A stretch of 64,000 bases of DNA from Mycteria americana (lineage: Eukaryota; Chordata; Aves; Ciconiiformes; Ciconiidae). The stretch spans positions 50,251,562 through 50,315,561 of the forward strand of contig NC_134367.1 in NCBI RefSeq assembly GCF_035582795.1, read 5' to 3'. Of this stretch, positions 23,831-35,333 are shown in pieces; within the stretch, counting starts at the first letter, position 1; each line of letters begins with the position of its first letter. The position numbers and the translations under genes were made by a program. A model generated the notes under the pieces. That model saw nothing but the letters and a program-made list of their open reading frames with translations, was not told the DNA's origin and did not search any database.

Positions 23831-23928
23831 GGTAGCACCAGTGCCAATGAAGAGACTTTCTCCAGCAGTGATGAGAGGACAGGTAAAAGGAAATGTTGGA
23901 GTGTGCTCATCTACAAGCACAAAATCAG
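23831..23928 (+). other. Candidate internal exon (98 nt)
   Basis: This is the best splice-bounded segment in the window. A branch-like TTTGACTGAG, a pyrimidine tract and CCATTGCAG precede it, and ATCAG/GTAAGTAAT follows, a perfect donor. Two forward frames are open throughout. Frame 1 reads GSTSANEETFSSSDERTGKR and then a hydrophobic/basic stretch ending YKHKI, with two bases left over. Frame 2 reads VAPVPMKRLSPAVMRGQ and ends with one base left over. The third frame stops at once. Frame 1 would join in phase to the segment at 34277. I recognise neither translation, and a minus-strand frame is also open here, so coding status is uncertain. It could instead be a lncRNA exon. Confidence 0.35.
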
Positions 23929-26900
23929 GTAAGTAATCTTTTTAATATTTCTGACTGCTGACACATTTAATTACATCCATAGGATGGGCTGCACTCTAGT
24001 ACTGAACAGTGCATACGAGTGCACCACTGTATTCCTAGTCAGAAATACATTTACTCTGTGTCCCATTCTTGGAGCCGGGGGTTGTAATGTTGCCCGGCCA
24101 CTGCCTCCTTGTCTAGGAAGCAGCTATTCAGGGCAGGGAGGGGTGGAAGAGTTTTCATTTGTGAGTGCAAAAAGGTGAGGAAAAGAAACCAGCTCCCTGC
24201 AAGAGCTGAAACACGCTATGCAAATAGATAGCAAATATACTCGGCCCTTCTCTACTACCAACAGAGTATGCGTTGCTTGCAGGCAGGATTGTACTCTTTG
24301 TCGCTGCTCCTTCTAACAGCTGCATGTACGTGGCAAAAAGTGTGCTCTTAAAAGCACTCGCCCATTATCATGGAGGTTGAACTCTCTGTGAGGAGGCAAT
24401 TCACCCTTACTTTTGGATTCACAGAAGGAACAAAGAAATGAAGACGGAAACAAAGCAGAAGTGAAGTATTTAAAGTGAACAAATACATAAAGAGAATTAA
24501 GATAACTCAATTGTAGGAATGTTATTAAGGGAGCATTGTGGAGTAACAAAGTGCCTCATGTCAGCAGTGAGCTCCTGGAGGACAGATCTCTGCTCCCTCC
24601 CTAGGGTAATTAACTGCTCTTGCGTTAGGGAGGAGTGCTGGGGCTTCTTCACACAAACACTGCACTTTCTCTGCCTCTGCAAAATGTTTCAAGTGCCTTT
24701 TTTTTTTTCCTTTCTGTTTCTAATCTTTTCCTGGATTACTGAATGTACGGTGAAACTTCTTATCTTGTGCAGGAATTATGTTTATCACAGAAAAGGAACT
24801 CAGGGACTGAATGCCTCAGGGACTTGGATGATGGGATGTAGAGACTTTTATCTTGAGGTTGCTTTCTTGAATCAGACCCAAGTTGGTAGTGACCTAAAAT
24901 TGCCTCAGCCTAATGACTGTTTGGTCTCCACTGTGAAATGTGTTTGGTGGTCTCAGTTTAATTCCTGGTAAATACTTGTTTGCGCACTAAATTACTTCCA
25001 TAACTGGTATCCATGTTGGCAGTCTCACAGAGAGGTCAAGGGTTTGATGGGAAAAGGGACTGAACTATTCTTTCATGCTGCGTGCTGGTCCCTTCAAGCC
25101 GTGCGAACTGAAGAACCAGTGCAGTTTACAGTGGGTCGAGGTCTCCTTGCTTGTTAATCTGGTTCCTTTCAAGAACATAAATTGCAATATGCTAACTCTG
25201 AAAAATTACTTGTGATTGAAAATAAAGCTTCATTCATCCAGGGTCCTTTTAACATGCTGAAGGCCAAGGTGTCTCCAGAAGCTTCAGAAGATAAAAGGTT
25301 AGCCCATGTCAGGACATAGTCAGTCTGATTAGCATAGTTGATGGTATATATCTAGATATAGATACACTGCACAAACAGTATAATTCACATAAATAATGTC
25401 TACCAGCTTCCCCTCTCTTTTTCCATTCACCCTACTGCTCATTTCTGGTCTCTCAATTTTACTGGCATTTGTATTCATGTGAATATATGAGGTATCAGAT
25501 CAGGAAGGTCTATAGGTTACAGAAAATGAACCAGCAAAAATAAGTACATCGTGAAATAAACTAAATAAAATTGTTTGCTGTACTCAGCCAGTGCAAAGAA
25601 GATTTTTTTGATTAATTTAAAAGCCTTCTATTATTCCACACATCTACAAATTTAAGATCCCGCAGACTGCTGTGAATAGCAGCAGAAGTGAAAACAAAAT
25701 TAGTATTTAATCGATGATTTTCACACATTTTCACACGTATGTTCAGGATGTATTTCTGCAAGTGTGTATTCGAAATTGATAGGAGCCGGAAGTCAGTAGA
25801 AAATTCAGCTGTCAGATGGTAATTTTTCAGTCACAGATTCACACAAAAATTCAGTAGGACCCTCCTGTCAGATTGCACTGACAGAACTTACAATAAACCT
25901 TATGTTATCTGTCAAAAAAAGCACCATAAAATGCAGCCATGGGCATTTTCAGTCTGCGTGCCAAGTAAGTCCAAAATGCGTTTTAGCACCGAAAATAACA
26001 TCTGCTACATGTATGGTCTTAGAGTATGATAAGATGTAAAGTGCAGACAGAAATACAGATTGTTTGCTGTCACGCAGATACAGACAGTTAAGCTCCAGAC
26101 CTGAAAGTGAGGTTTGACCACAGCTCCAGCCTATGCATGCAAGTTCTTCAACAATTATTAGCGTAAATTGTATTAAATGCACTCCTGCCAGCTGTTTAGG
26201 ATTTTCAGGACAAGTCTCTTACTGTGTAGTTATAGCATTTACCATTGTAATTTTTAATTACAGGCTCTCATATTAACTGGAGCCACATGATATTATCATG
26301 GTGGAACTGAATAACAACAGTGCTGTTGGAAATCTGTAAGACTGTATGCTACCATCTGAAAATACTGAGCCATAATTCATTTTACAGCAAGGTAGGTAGT
26401 ATCAGTATTTTCCTACAGTATATACTGTCATATTTGTACATATATTGTATTTAAATGTTTTACAAAATAGACGTAAGTTATCTGGAATTATTTTCCAAAC
26501 ACACTATCTTTCTGAATTTTAAAGGCATAATCTGCAGTAGATTTTGCAAGTAACTTAGGAGCCACAATGTGTAGTGTAAGTATACATGTATATGTGATAA
26601 AACAACATTTGTAATACTGCGCTCTTTCTTTTCTTAATGGAGGAACTAGAAATCAATAGTGGTTTTGTTTGCCTTGTCTTTTTCTTTTCCTGAGGTGAGT
26701 TCTGGAGTAATTTCCTTTAAAATGTAGAACTGAGAATGGCGCAAAATGTGGTAGTTCATGTGCGTCTAAAAAGATCATAAAAGGCATTCAGATGAACAGA
26801 AAGTGCTTGTGGAAAAATGAAACAAAGGAGACACAAATGCAGCCAGCCATATGATAAACCAGTTTTATGAATGTGCTTGTTTGTATCTAAGGAAGAACTG

Positions 26901-29900
26901 GTCTGCCTTGAAGTTTGTCCGGTTTTCTCCAGCTTGTGTATTAAAAGATATTACCTTTCCCCACCAATTTTTCCTTGCTTTCTATGTAAAAGCACATTCC
27001 ATTATTGAAATGGCCAGAGTGAAAGTCTGGCCTAAAACAACAAAAAAAATCTGTTTCAAGTCTATGTGATCTTAGTATGTAATGTCTTCTTAGCTGGAGT
27101 TTCTCAGAACAGATTCCTCACCAATCTGCTGCTTTTCAGAAAAAGCCCATAGGTGAAAAAACAAGCTTGTGGCACAGCTGCACCTAGAAACACAGCACAG
27201 CTGTCAGCTGGGGGAGGGAGATTTTCAATTTGCAAAGGTAAAAGCATGGTTTCTTCTCCCTTCTCTACCTCTGAGAAAGTGTAAGGGTGATCCTACGCTT
27301 CCCTCGCTCCTTCCAGTCAAATCTACATGACTTCGATGAGAGCTGTATACATGAGCTGCAAGGACCGCAAGGCCCAACACGGCAGTTATCTTTTTAACTT
27401 ACAGGAGTAACTGCCAAGTAACTGGTAGTGATTACACATTTCTCCACTCCGTGCATGCAGCTTCACTGGAAAGAAAGAGCATAGCAACTCTGTCTTTAGT
27501 TTGCGTGTGGGCAGCCTATTCCTGCACTTTCTAAGCCCCAAAAGCTTTGGTGTACCAATTCACTGTACACTGACTTACAAATATTTGCCATGGGAGAGGG
27601 AGCAGGTCCTAGGTCATCAGAATTTTAGGAAGTAGTTTTCAAGCTGCTTCCAGAGCAAGCCGACATGTATTAATAAAAGTTTCATCTGTGCATAGTAGCT
27701 GAGAACAAAACCAATCTGTTTCCCAGCATTGTTTTGCTTTGCTGCTGTGCTCACATAATGCAAACCCGTCAGTACCGCTCTGCTGGCAGTTTCCATGAAG
27801 CTGATTTTCTATAAATCTGAGTATGCACTGTGCTAAATCGTTCCTTCTCCTGCATCGCCTTGCAGAGCGGTATTACTCAACACAGTATAAAATTCTTAGT
27901 CACTGCTATCACTGGGCTTTCTGTGGCACAGACCCAGTTTTCTGTGCTGCATTCCTCATTTTATAGAACAAACTGGAGCTTGTTTTTGTTTGAAGAGCAT
28001 TGACCAACATCCTGAACACTGCCCATTAGGGTCAAGCATGGAGCATTTCACCACCTCCCATTTCTCTGGGCTGCACTGTGTAGTATCATTAAGTTTGTAC
28101 TTGCAGGAAACTGAGTCATCCACTCTTTCCTACTTTGATACACCACAGTCGATAGCCATTCAAAGTGGGGAGCGGGGCTTAGCAGTTCTGTCCTGTGATA
28201 TGTTACCTCTCCAGAGGAAACAGAGTGATCTTCAAGCTCAGGTTTATTATGATAGCATTGAATTTATACCCTCCACTTAAATTAACGATGCACAGTTCTT
28301 CTGTCTGATCTGACCGGTCTTCACTGTCCAACCACTAGAGTACTTTCTGTCATTATAAATCAAAGTAAGCACTGGAAAATAGGCGAAGAAGAAAAGAGAA
28401 TAGGAAAAACAGCCAAGATTTCAGTGATATATGCGAACCAAGAGCATCTCTGCACACTCATCCAAATGCCCAAAGACCATCAGGTGGAGCAGCCCGGAAA
28501 GCTACTGTAAAGCCTGGTAGAGGCAGGGTGATGAGATGAAGGGTGGGCTGGAGAAGGGTCCTTTGTAAATCTGCAGAGAGGACCAATGCAAGTCATTGTT
28601 TAGGTCAATGGGTGAAATAAAGGTTCAGGAGGATTTTAATATCCCAACAAACCTGTACCTCAGAGCAGAAGGCAGGGGGAGGTTGTATATTTGCTATGTG
28701 TGAATAGTAACACCAGCTGCCAGCAAACAACCAGATCAAGCAGGGCATTTTATGCACCTAGCTCTTCCATGAGACTCTGAGAGGAGCATGCCCCTTGTGG
28801 CAGGAGTGCCAGGGGTACCTTAACTCCTCCTTTTCCCCATCAGGTCAGGCCTCCGTGTGTGGGACTTCTGCACCTGATGACTTACCATTTTGATAGACTT
28901 CAGATATGGCAGTAGAGATAGATACACTCCAGATTGTTCTTCCTACTGGATTAATCTGTGACTTAATTAAGCACAGCAAAGTTGTTATAGCAGAGTACCT
29001 GAAATAGTTCACGCTCTCATCATGATGTACTGGGCTTGGCACAGCTACACCACCCACGCTGAAAACATGCTATTGATGACAAAACCTGAAAGTCACCACA
29101 AGCCTTTCATAATCTAAATTACAGAGACAGTGTCTGAGTAGCAATCACATGGCAAAGATTCTCTCTGCGTGTTCAAAACCAGTTGGCCTGTGCAATCAGG
29201 CAGAAAGGTCAGGAGATGGACAGGGTCTATCACACACAAATCTGCCAGGTTTTAGTCCTCTCATTAACAGGGGCTGAGAAGGTTGTAATCCCATAACATG
29301 TGAAATGGTTGTGGTCATATGAGCACAGGCATGTGAAGTTTTCCCCTCCAAACTACACTCTTGTCTTCCTTTTTATAGCACCACAGGCTGGGATTTGCGT
29401 TGTGCTGTGACATTGATATCCACCAGTCGTGGTGATGGCAAACTCAGCTGATCATTCTGAACCAGATTTACCTATTAATGTCAAAGTGAGATCTCCCCAT
29501 GACTACCCTGATTCTTGGACTGTCTTGTGAGTCTGACTCCATCGCACACAAAATTTCCCACCCCTCCACCCACTCTCTCTTCCTTCTTGCCTGGTTGGTT
29601 GAAAATTACAGGCTGTTTCTCCTCTTGACTTCCTGGCAATTTGAAAAGAAATCAAAGCTCCCAGTGGGGCTCTGTTAGTACTCCATGTGTTTGCTGATAC
29701 CGTTGTGTGTGTGTGCACAAGTGTGTACGGGTGCGCGTGTCCACAAGGTCCCCCTCGCTCTGTTTCCAGGGTGCAGTCTGGATGCCTCTTGTGGTCAACA
29801 GTGTACTTATTTGACCTGAAATCAGACCTGAGATGTGATTGCCCCGTGAAAGATTTAGTTGAGCGCAATGCTGGAAAAACAAATACAGCACGAGTTGCTT

Positions 29901-30654
29901 ACAGGACCCCAAAGTTCTGCAATCAGCTAAAGAACCAGAGACGTGTTTAGTTAGTCACTAATAACTGAGTGAAATGCAAGCAGGAAATGTCATTTTCTTC
30001 AGATAAGGTGCTGGGGATCAAAAGAATTTGGACTTGTTTCCACTGACCACATAGCAGTAAATGTGGTAACTTCTGAAAAGTGTTTGAGAAGGCAGAATTG
30101 TTGTATCTTGCAGGTGAGGGTTAACGGGTCAGATTTCCTTAGCTGATTTAAATGATTCAGCAAGATGAACTATTCTGTCTGGATTCGAAAGGCAAGTCTC
30201 ACATACTCATATCTACAGATATGGGGAATACTCAGTCCAAGAGCTAAACTCCACATTTGATCTCTACAGAACTAAAATTCAGAGCAACTACACACATCTA
30301 TTTACTAGAAATTTGGTATTTGATTCTTAAAACTGGGGGGTGGGGTTCTCTCTAATAAAAATAGTTACTCTAGCTAAATGACATTTAGTTATAAGTTGGC
30401 TTGCTTTGCACTTATAGAATATCCTGGTTTAACGGGCTGAGAAAAGTTGGTATTCTTCTCTACTAGTGAAACTTCCTTTTCCTTCTCTGCCTTTTTTTAA
30501 CAGATAAGACAGACAATAAGTAAAAAACAGTGATGACAATTGTTGAGGAACTGGAGTAGGGAAAATGTGAAGCAGCAGTAGAGGAATTTTAATAATTTGT
30601 CTTACTGACTTGTTTCAGCATTATCTGTAAATTGGGATTCTTTATTTAGAGTAA
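23929..30654. other. Unique DNA, possible intron
   Basis: No supported gene. The 150-codon frame at 24519-24971 has no recognisable domain and no splice context. A (TG)n stretch with GTGCGCGTG stands at about 29704-29740. If 23831-23928 and 34277-34433 are exons of one transcript, this whole region is intron. Confidence 0.45.
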
Positions 30655-30850
30655 TAAATTAGTGCTGGGTGAAAACATCAGAATTTTGTGGATTTCTATG
30701 ACATGATTTCTATTTAATTTTTCATCAAAACATACATTTTCATTCATTGCCTTTCATTTGTTAGCAGTTCTCAAGTATTTGTTACAAAACTGAAAATCAG
30801 AATAGCTGCTCTGCTGTTTTGCTAGAAAATAGGGAAATCTTTAAACAAAA
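30655..30850 (-). repeat. Decayed AT-rich interspersed repeat
   Basis: It begins TTAGTGCTGGGTGAAAACAT, which is the reverse-complement counterpart of the AACCAGCTCTAG end at 6135-6148, and continues with TTTTCATCAAAA and ATTTTCATTCATTG words. The boundaries and family are uncertain. Confidence 0.25.
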
Positions 30851-33800
30851 TGTAGTGAAATTTAATTTAATTTAAAGTGAGTTTTTCTCTTATTCACTTA
30901 ATAGTCACTAGATTTTTATGAAGAAAACTACCTTCGTCAATGCCTGTGTCTGTCTTATACACATCTTTATATCTTTAGCAGAAATTCCTGATTCAAAACC
31001 AGTTTAAGTATAAAGTCATCTCATTGCTTTTTAAACCTGCTGAAGTTGTAGATTCCCTTAAGTTCAGTTTAAAGCAATTCAGGCTTTTTGATATGAACCA
31101 AAAATGAGTTTTCCACAAAATGAAAAGTGTCTCTGTGTTTAGCTGAGTTATAAAAATACTTCAGAGCTGGTAAATCTACCTTGGTTTTATCTCTGGACAA
31201 AAAATCCTGGATATTTGTAATGTCTTGAAAAAAGGCTCTAGCAAACCTTTTTTTCACCCAGTCTATCTATTCTCTTCCTTCACACAGCTCCCTTCTTTAA
31301 ACAAGTCAGACGTATACACGTGGGAATGCTGCAAAAGACACGGGGTGTACATGTGAGTACACGGTGCAGAGGGAAGGCAGCTGACCTATAGCACTATCCC
31401 TGGCCAAAGCCTCCTCTTCACAGAGGCTGGCAATGGCCTGCAGAGCCTCTGGCTGGGATCAGAGACACTTCAGTCTGTACCAGCAGTAACCTATTCATTG
31501 CTCGCAACAGAGCGATGACGTCTGGATGCCTGTGGCCTGTTTCACTTTGAGTTTTCAGGTTCACACAATACTGAAACTCAAAGTACAAATAGAGGAGGGG
31601 ATGTCCCAAAGCACTGCAAAGTGAGCACGCCAGCTCCATTTTCCAAAACCTATGCAAATTGCAGTTGGTGGGTTTTGCACAGCCTTACCTGGTAAATCAT
31701 GCTACAAAGCCAGCTAGCACATTTTACAGTTATGAGCTCAAGCTTCCCGCAGGGTTGCAACAAGTGACTGGTCATCTAGCCTCAAAAACTCCACCTTGCA
31801 GTCCTCTGACACAGAAGGCAGCTCTAATAATGTCCTCATTAAACACTCCAGAGAGCCCTCAGCAGAGGCATATGCTGATACATATCTCACTGAAGTAAAG
31901 TGGGATTTAGGTGACAGAGTTTTTGTACTGGTTCAAGCCATGGGATGAATTTACCGGAAAGCAATACAAGAAGACCACACAACTGGCTTCAGCTAAAGCG
32001 GCATGCCAGTTGCAACCCTCCATAGCTACTACTGCCACCAGCCTGATTTAGATATCAGCATCTTTTGTGAGGCTGGTTTAATTGTGTCATGGCCAGATTT
32101 GAAAATGCAGCAGTCAAATTACTCAAGGGAAAAGATTTCCTGAAAAAATTTGAAGTTCTAAAACATGTTGCCAAAATGTCACTTTTGATGAAAATTTCAG
32201 TGTTTTCGAAGGACAAACATAAAACTACATGCTGGTGCAGGTTGAGATTGTGAAATGTTGAAGATGCCCAACTTGTGATACTGCCACTTGAAAAAAGTGT
32301 TCTGTTTCAGTTGCAAATATTGACATTTTTCACACTGGAATGGACTGTTCCTCAGAAATTTTGACAAATGGGAACCTGTTGGACTTTATATTAACTTGAA
32401 TTATCACTTGAAAAGGAAACTTATGGAGATACTCACCATTTCACAGAGAATCATCTCTCTATCCATTTATGACCACAAGATAGAACCGGATTTAATGAAT
32501 CACTGACTTGTGATTCTATTCCACTAAAAATTATCTATCTTCCATCCTGTTCTCTTCATTTCAGGAAAAGAGCAAGATATCATGTGAGACTTTTCAATTG
32601 CATGGAGGATCTGGTTTTGACCATCGTAGGTTTACAGGTCCATAGTATTATTACCAGCTAGCATCCACTGTCAAGTTATATTACAGCAGCTACATTAAGT
32701 AGTGCCAAAGCACTAATCTGAAGTCAATTAACAATTGTTACTACAGGGTGTTTCATTCTAATCCTTAAATAATTCACCTGCCTTTGATGTTAATAAAGTG
32801 GCTTAGAGAAGTAACATTTGATGGAAAAAAGCCACAGATGCCAGAAATAACATGAAAAGCTCCTACTTAAAGCAGTTAACAGCTGCAAAGCTAAGTGTAA
32901 CAATAAAATGTATTAGTTAAAGAGATGTGTATATATTTAAGTGTACTTAGATTTTATTACTAAAATGTATAATGTGATACACTGCAAGATTTAAGTGGTA
33001 GAGCTTTTTATTACCTTTTAAAGTGTTCAGACAGAAAACAGTGGAGAATGAGGGATAATTCACTGCATTTTTGTGGGCAGCACCCACATGTTCACATTTC
33101 CCAATGTTTTTTTCTTTAAGGGAAAAAAAAAGAGTGCACTGGGCAACAACTTGTTTTTTTTCCCCATGTAAAAATCATGTGCCAGTGATTCACTAATTCC
33201 TATTTTTCCTTGTGCTCATAAACGGGCAGAAGGATGACTGTCAATGAAACTATTAAAGGATGGAGAATACCTCAGAGAGTCGACATTCCAAATGATATAT
33301 TTAAGATAAGACAGATTCAAACAGGTCACTGGTTTGCAGTTGCACAACTGTCTGGATTTTTTGGATATAGTTCATTTCATTACAGTCTCCTAAAATTCTG
33401 ACTTACGCATTGTTAGGAGCAAAACAGTTTGATGAGCTGACATTACAGTCACTCCCAAACGTTAAAAAAAACACGAGTCAGGGAAATCTAGCGAATGGCT
33501 TTAAGAAAACCTTACGTTCTTTTATTTGTTTTCTGATTTCTGAGCCATTAGGGTGCACTCCCTCCACACTTTCTGGCTTTCCTCTGCACCAATGAAGGCT
33601 AGAAATGTAAATTGATCATTAAAAACCCAGACCAAGAGTCACATACAACAAATTGCCTCCAGGATCTGGATTCACAATAAACTAGCAGTGTATCCTGTAT
33701 AGCTGTATGGAAAAATCCACTCCCTCCACCTGTATTTTTGTGTCTTGTCTTCACTTCCCTTCAAACATTTGAGTGGTCAAGTTTTATTTGTACGTATCTT

Positions 33801-34276
33801 CACAGAAAATCAATGGTAAGCTTATACCCTGGAGTATCATCAGTGGAAATTATAGGTTCACAGTCTCAGAGAGGAGAAGGGCTGCTAGGTATTTGACGTG
33901 ATATCAAGGCCATTCCCTGCACTAAAGTAACAACAAAATTGGAGCTATGAATTATGTAGTCAGCCAGTATTTCTTCCAAATACTACATTTTTTTTCTAAT
34001 TTCTAATCTGTGTGGTGAAAAAAAGTCAAGATGGAAAAAAAGTGAAAAAATGGAGTTCATTTTTTTCCCTAAAAATATAAACTTTTCTCAGTTATTTAAA
34101 TAACCAAAGATTTCCTTAGGCCTGATTATAAAGATTTTTGGTTTTTTATTACAACAGTAGTGCTAAAACAATGTGGGAACAGAAAGGAATCTCTGTGATT
34201 TATATAGCTAGTTACAGCCAAGCCAGGTAAAACTTCAAATATCAATATTAAATACTGCCCTTTTTTATCCCTGCAG
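30851..34276. other. AT-rich DNA with another weak repeat copy
   Basis: No gene supported. At 32090-32380, words such as AAAATGTCACTTTTGATGAA and AAATTTTGACAAATGGGAAC resemble the same AT-rich repeat as 5860-6148. The last bases (CCCTTTTTTATCCCTGCAG) form a strong splice-acceptor-like sequence. Confidence 0.45.
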
Positions 34277-34433
34277 CCCAAGAAAACCTAGTGGAAAGGC
34301 TTTAAAGAAGGAAAAAGAAAAGGACAAAGTTGATACAAATTATGAATTCCACAAAATCATCAATTCTGGTCAAACTAGATATAAAACCCTCAAACAAAAA
34401 GCAGTCAAGAGCATCCACTTCCTTAGTTGTTAG
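34277..34433 (+). other. Candidate terminal coding exon (51 codons)
   Basis: A strong acceptor-like pyrimidine tract ending CTGCAG (34271-34276) is followed, one base into the segment, by a 51-codon open frame that ends at TAG 34431-34433. It reads PRKPSGKALKKEKEKDKVD, then NYEFHKIINSGQTRYK, then a Lys/Gln-rich tail. The other two frames stop within 15 codons. The composition (Lys-rich, charged, no Cys until the end) resembles a protein C-terminus. It would join in phase to frame 1 of the 23831-23928 segment. No donor-like site or clear AATAAA follows nearby. I do not recognise the protein. About one random 52-codon frame in 20 would stay open at this composition, so chance is not excluded. 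Confidence 0.28.
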
Positions 34434-34952
34434 ATGTTTCCTATGGCTCATGCACTGTGTAGAAACAGCTCACATGAGGAACAGCTGAACCTCACAGCTG
34501 CATCAGTTCAGTTCTGCAACTGTACCTCTGACCTTGGACGATGCTTTACTCATGGAAGCTTGGAGCATCTTCCCCACTAGACAATGTTTAAGAGTAGCCA
34601 TATTTACTGAGCAGCTCCTCTTTAATCTTTTCTCTTTCCTGTGCAACTATTTAGGAGACTTACTAATGAAAGTTACATTAACTTCTGGCTTCTGTGTGAT
34701 GCAGACTGAATCAATAACATTTTTCAAAAGGCTAGTTTAATTCAATAATCAATTCGAGAGAGTGCTGATACTGAGTGGCAGTACTCTACTATTTTGTACT
34801 AGCAATTTGCTGAGTGGCAATAGTAGAAAATGAAAGGGCAAAGCATTATAAAGTGATCCATTAAGAATCAATTAAACTTGTGGAAAACCTGAACCACAAG
34901 GACTGATCAGAACAGAGCCCTGCAGGGGCTGTGATAGGTGTGAACACCCTTT
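34434..34952. other. Unique AT-rich DNA
   Basis: No gene or repeat recognised between the candidate exon and the CR1 copy. Confidence 0.55.
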
Positions 34953-35333
34953 CACAGAATCACAGAATCACAGAATCGTATAGGTTGGAAAAGACCTTTA
35001 AGATCATCGAGTCCAACCATAAACCTAACACTGCCAAAACCACCACTACACCATGTCCCTAAGCACCTCATCCAAACGTCCTTTAAATACCTCCAGGGAT
35101 GGCGACTCAACCACTTCCCTGGGCAGTCTGTTCCAATGCTTGATAACCCTCTCGGTGAAGAAAAATTTCCTAATATCCAGTCTAAACCTCCCCTGGCGCA
35201 ACTTGAGGCCATTTCCTCTCGTCCTATCACTTGTTACTTGGGAGAAGAGACCGACCCCCACCTCTCTACAACCTCCTTTCAGGTAGTTGAAGAGAGCGAT
35301 AAGGTCTCTCCTCAGCCTCCTTTTCTCCAGGCT
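34953..35333 (-). mobile_element. CR1 non-LTR retroposon, 3' fragment
   Basis: This is a minus-strand, 5'-truncated CR1 of about 380 bp. Its 3' end (left) carries three CACAGAAT units (34953-34976), the reverse complement of the ATTCTGTG direct repeats that close avian CR1. A minus-strand frame (35363 down to 35046) encodes the last part of the CR1 ORF2 reverse-transcriptase protein: [16 protein letters not shown] and then [18 protein letters not shown], followed by a stop. Homology stops abruptly at 35333, where the CR1 would continue upstream, which is the usual 5' truncation from incomplete target-primed reverse transcription. It is a dead copy. Confidence 0.93.

Noticed and set aside
24519..24971. 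150-codon + strand frame
   Set aside because: No family features; a minus-strand frame overlaps its start; no promoter or splice evidence.
29704..29740. (TG)n with GTGCGCGTG as a possible Z-DNA regulatory site
   Set aside because: Short, interrupted and ordinary for vertebrate DNA.
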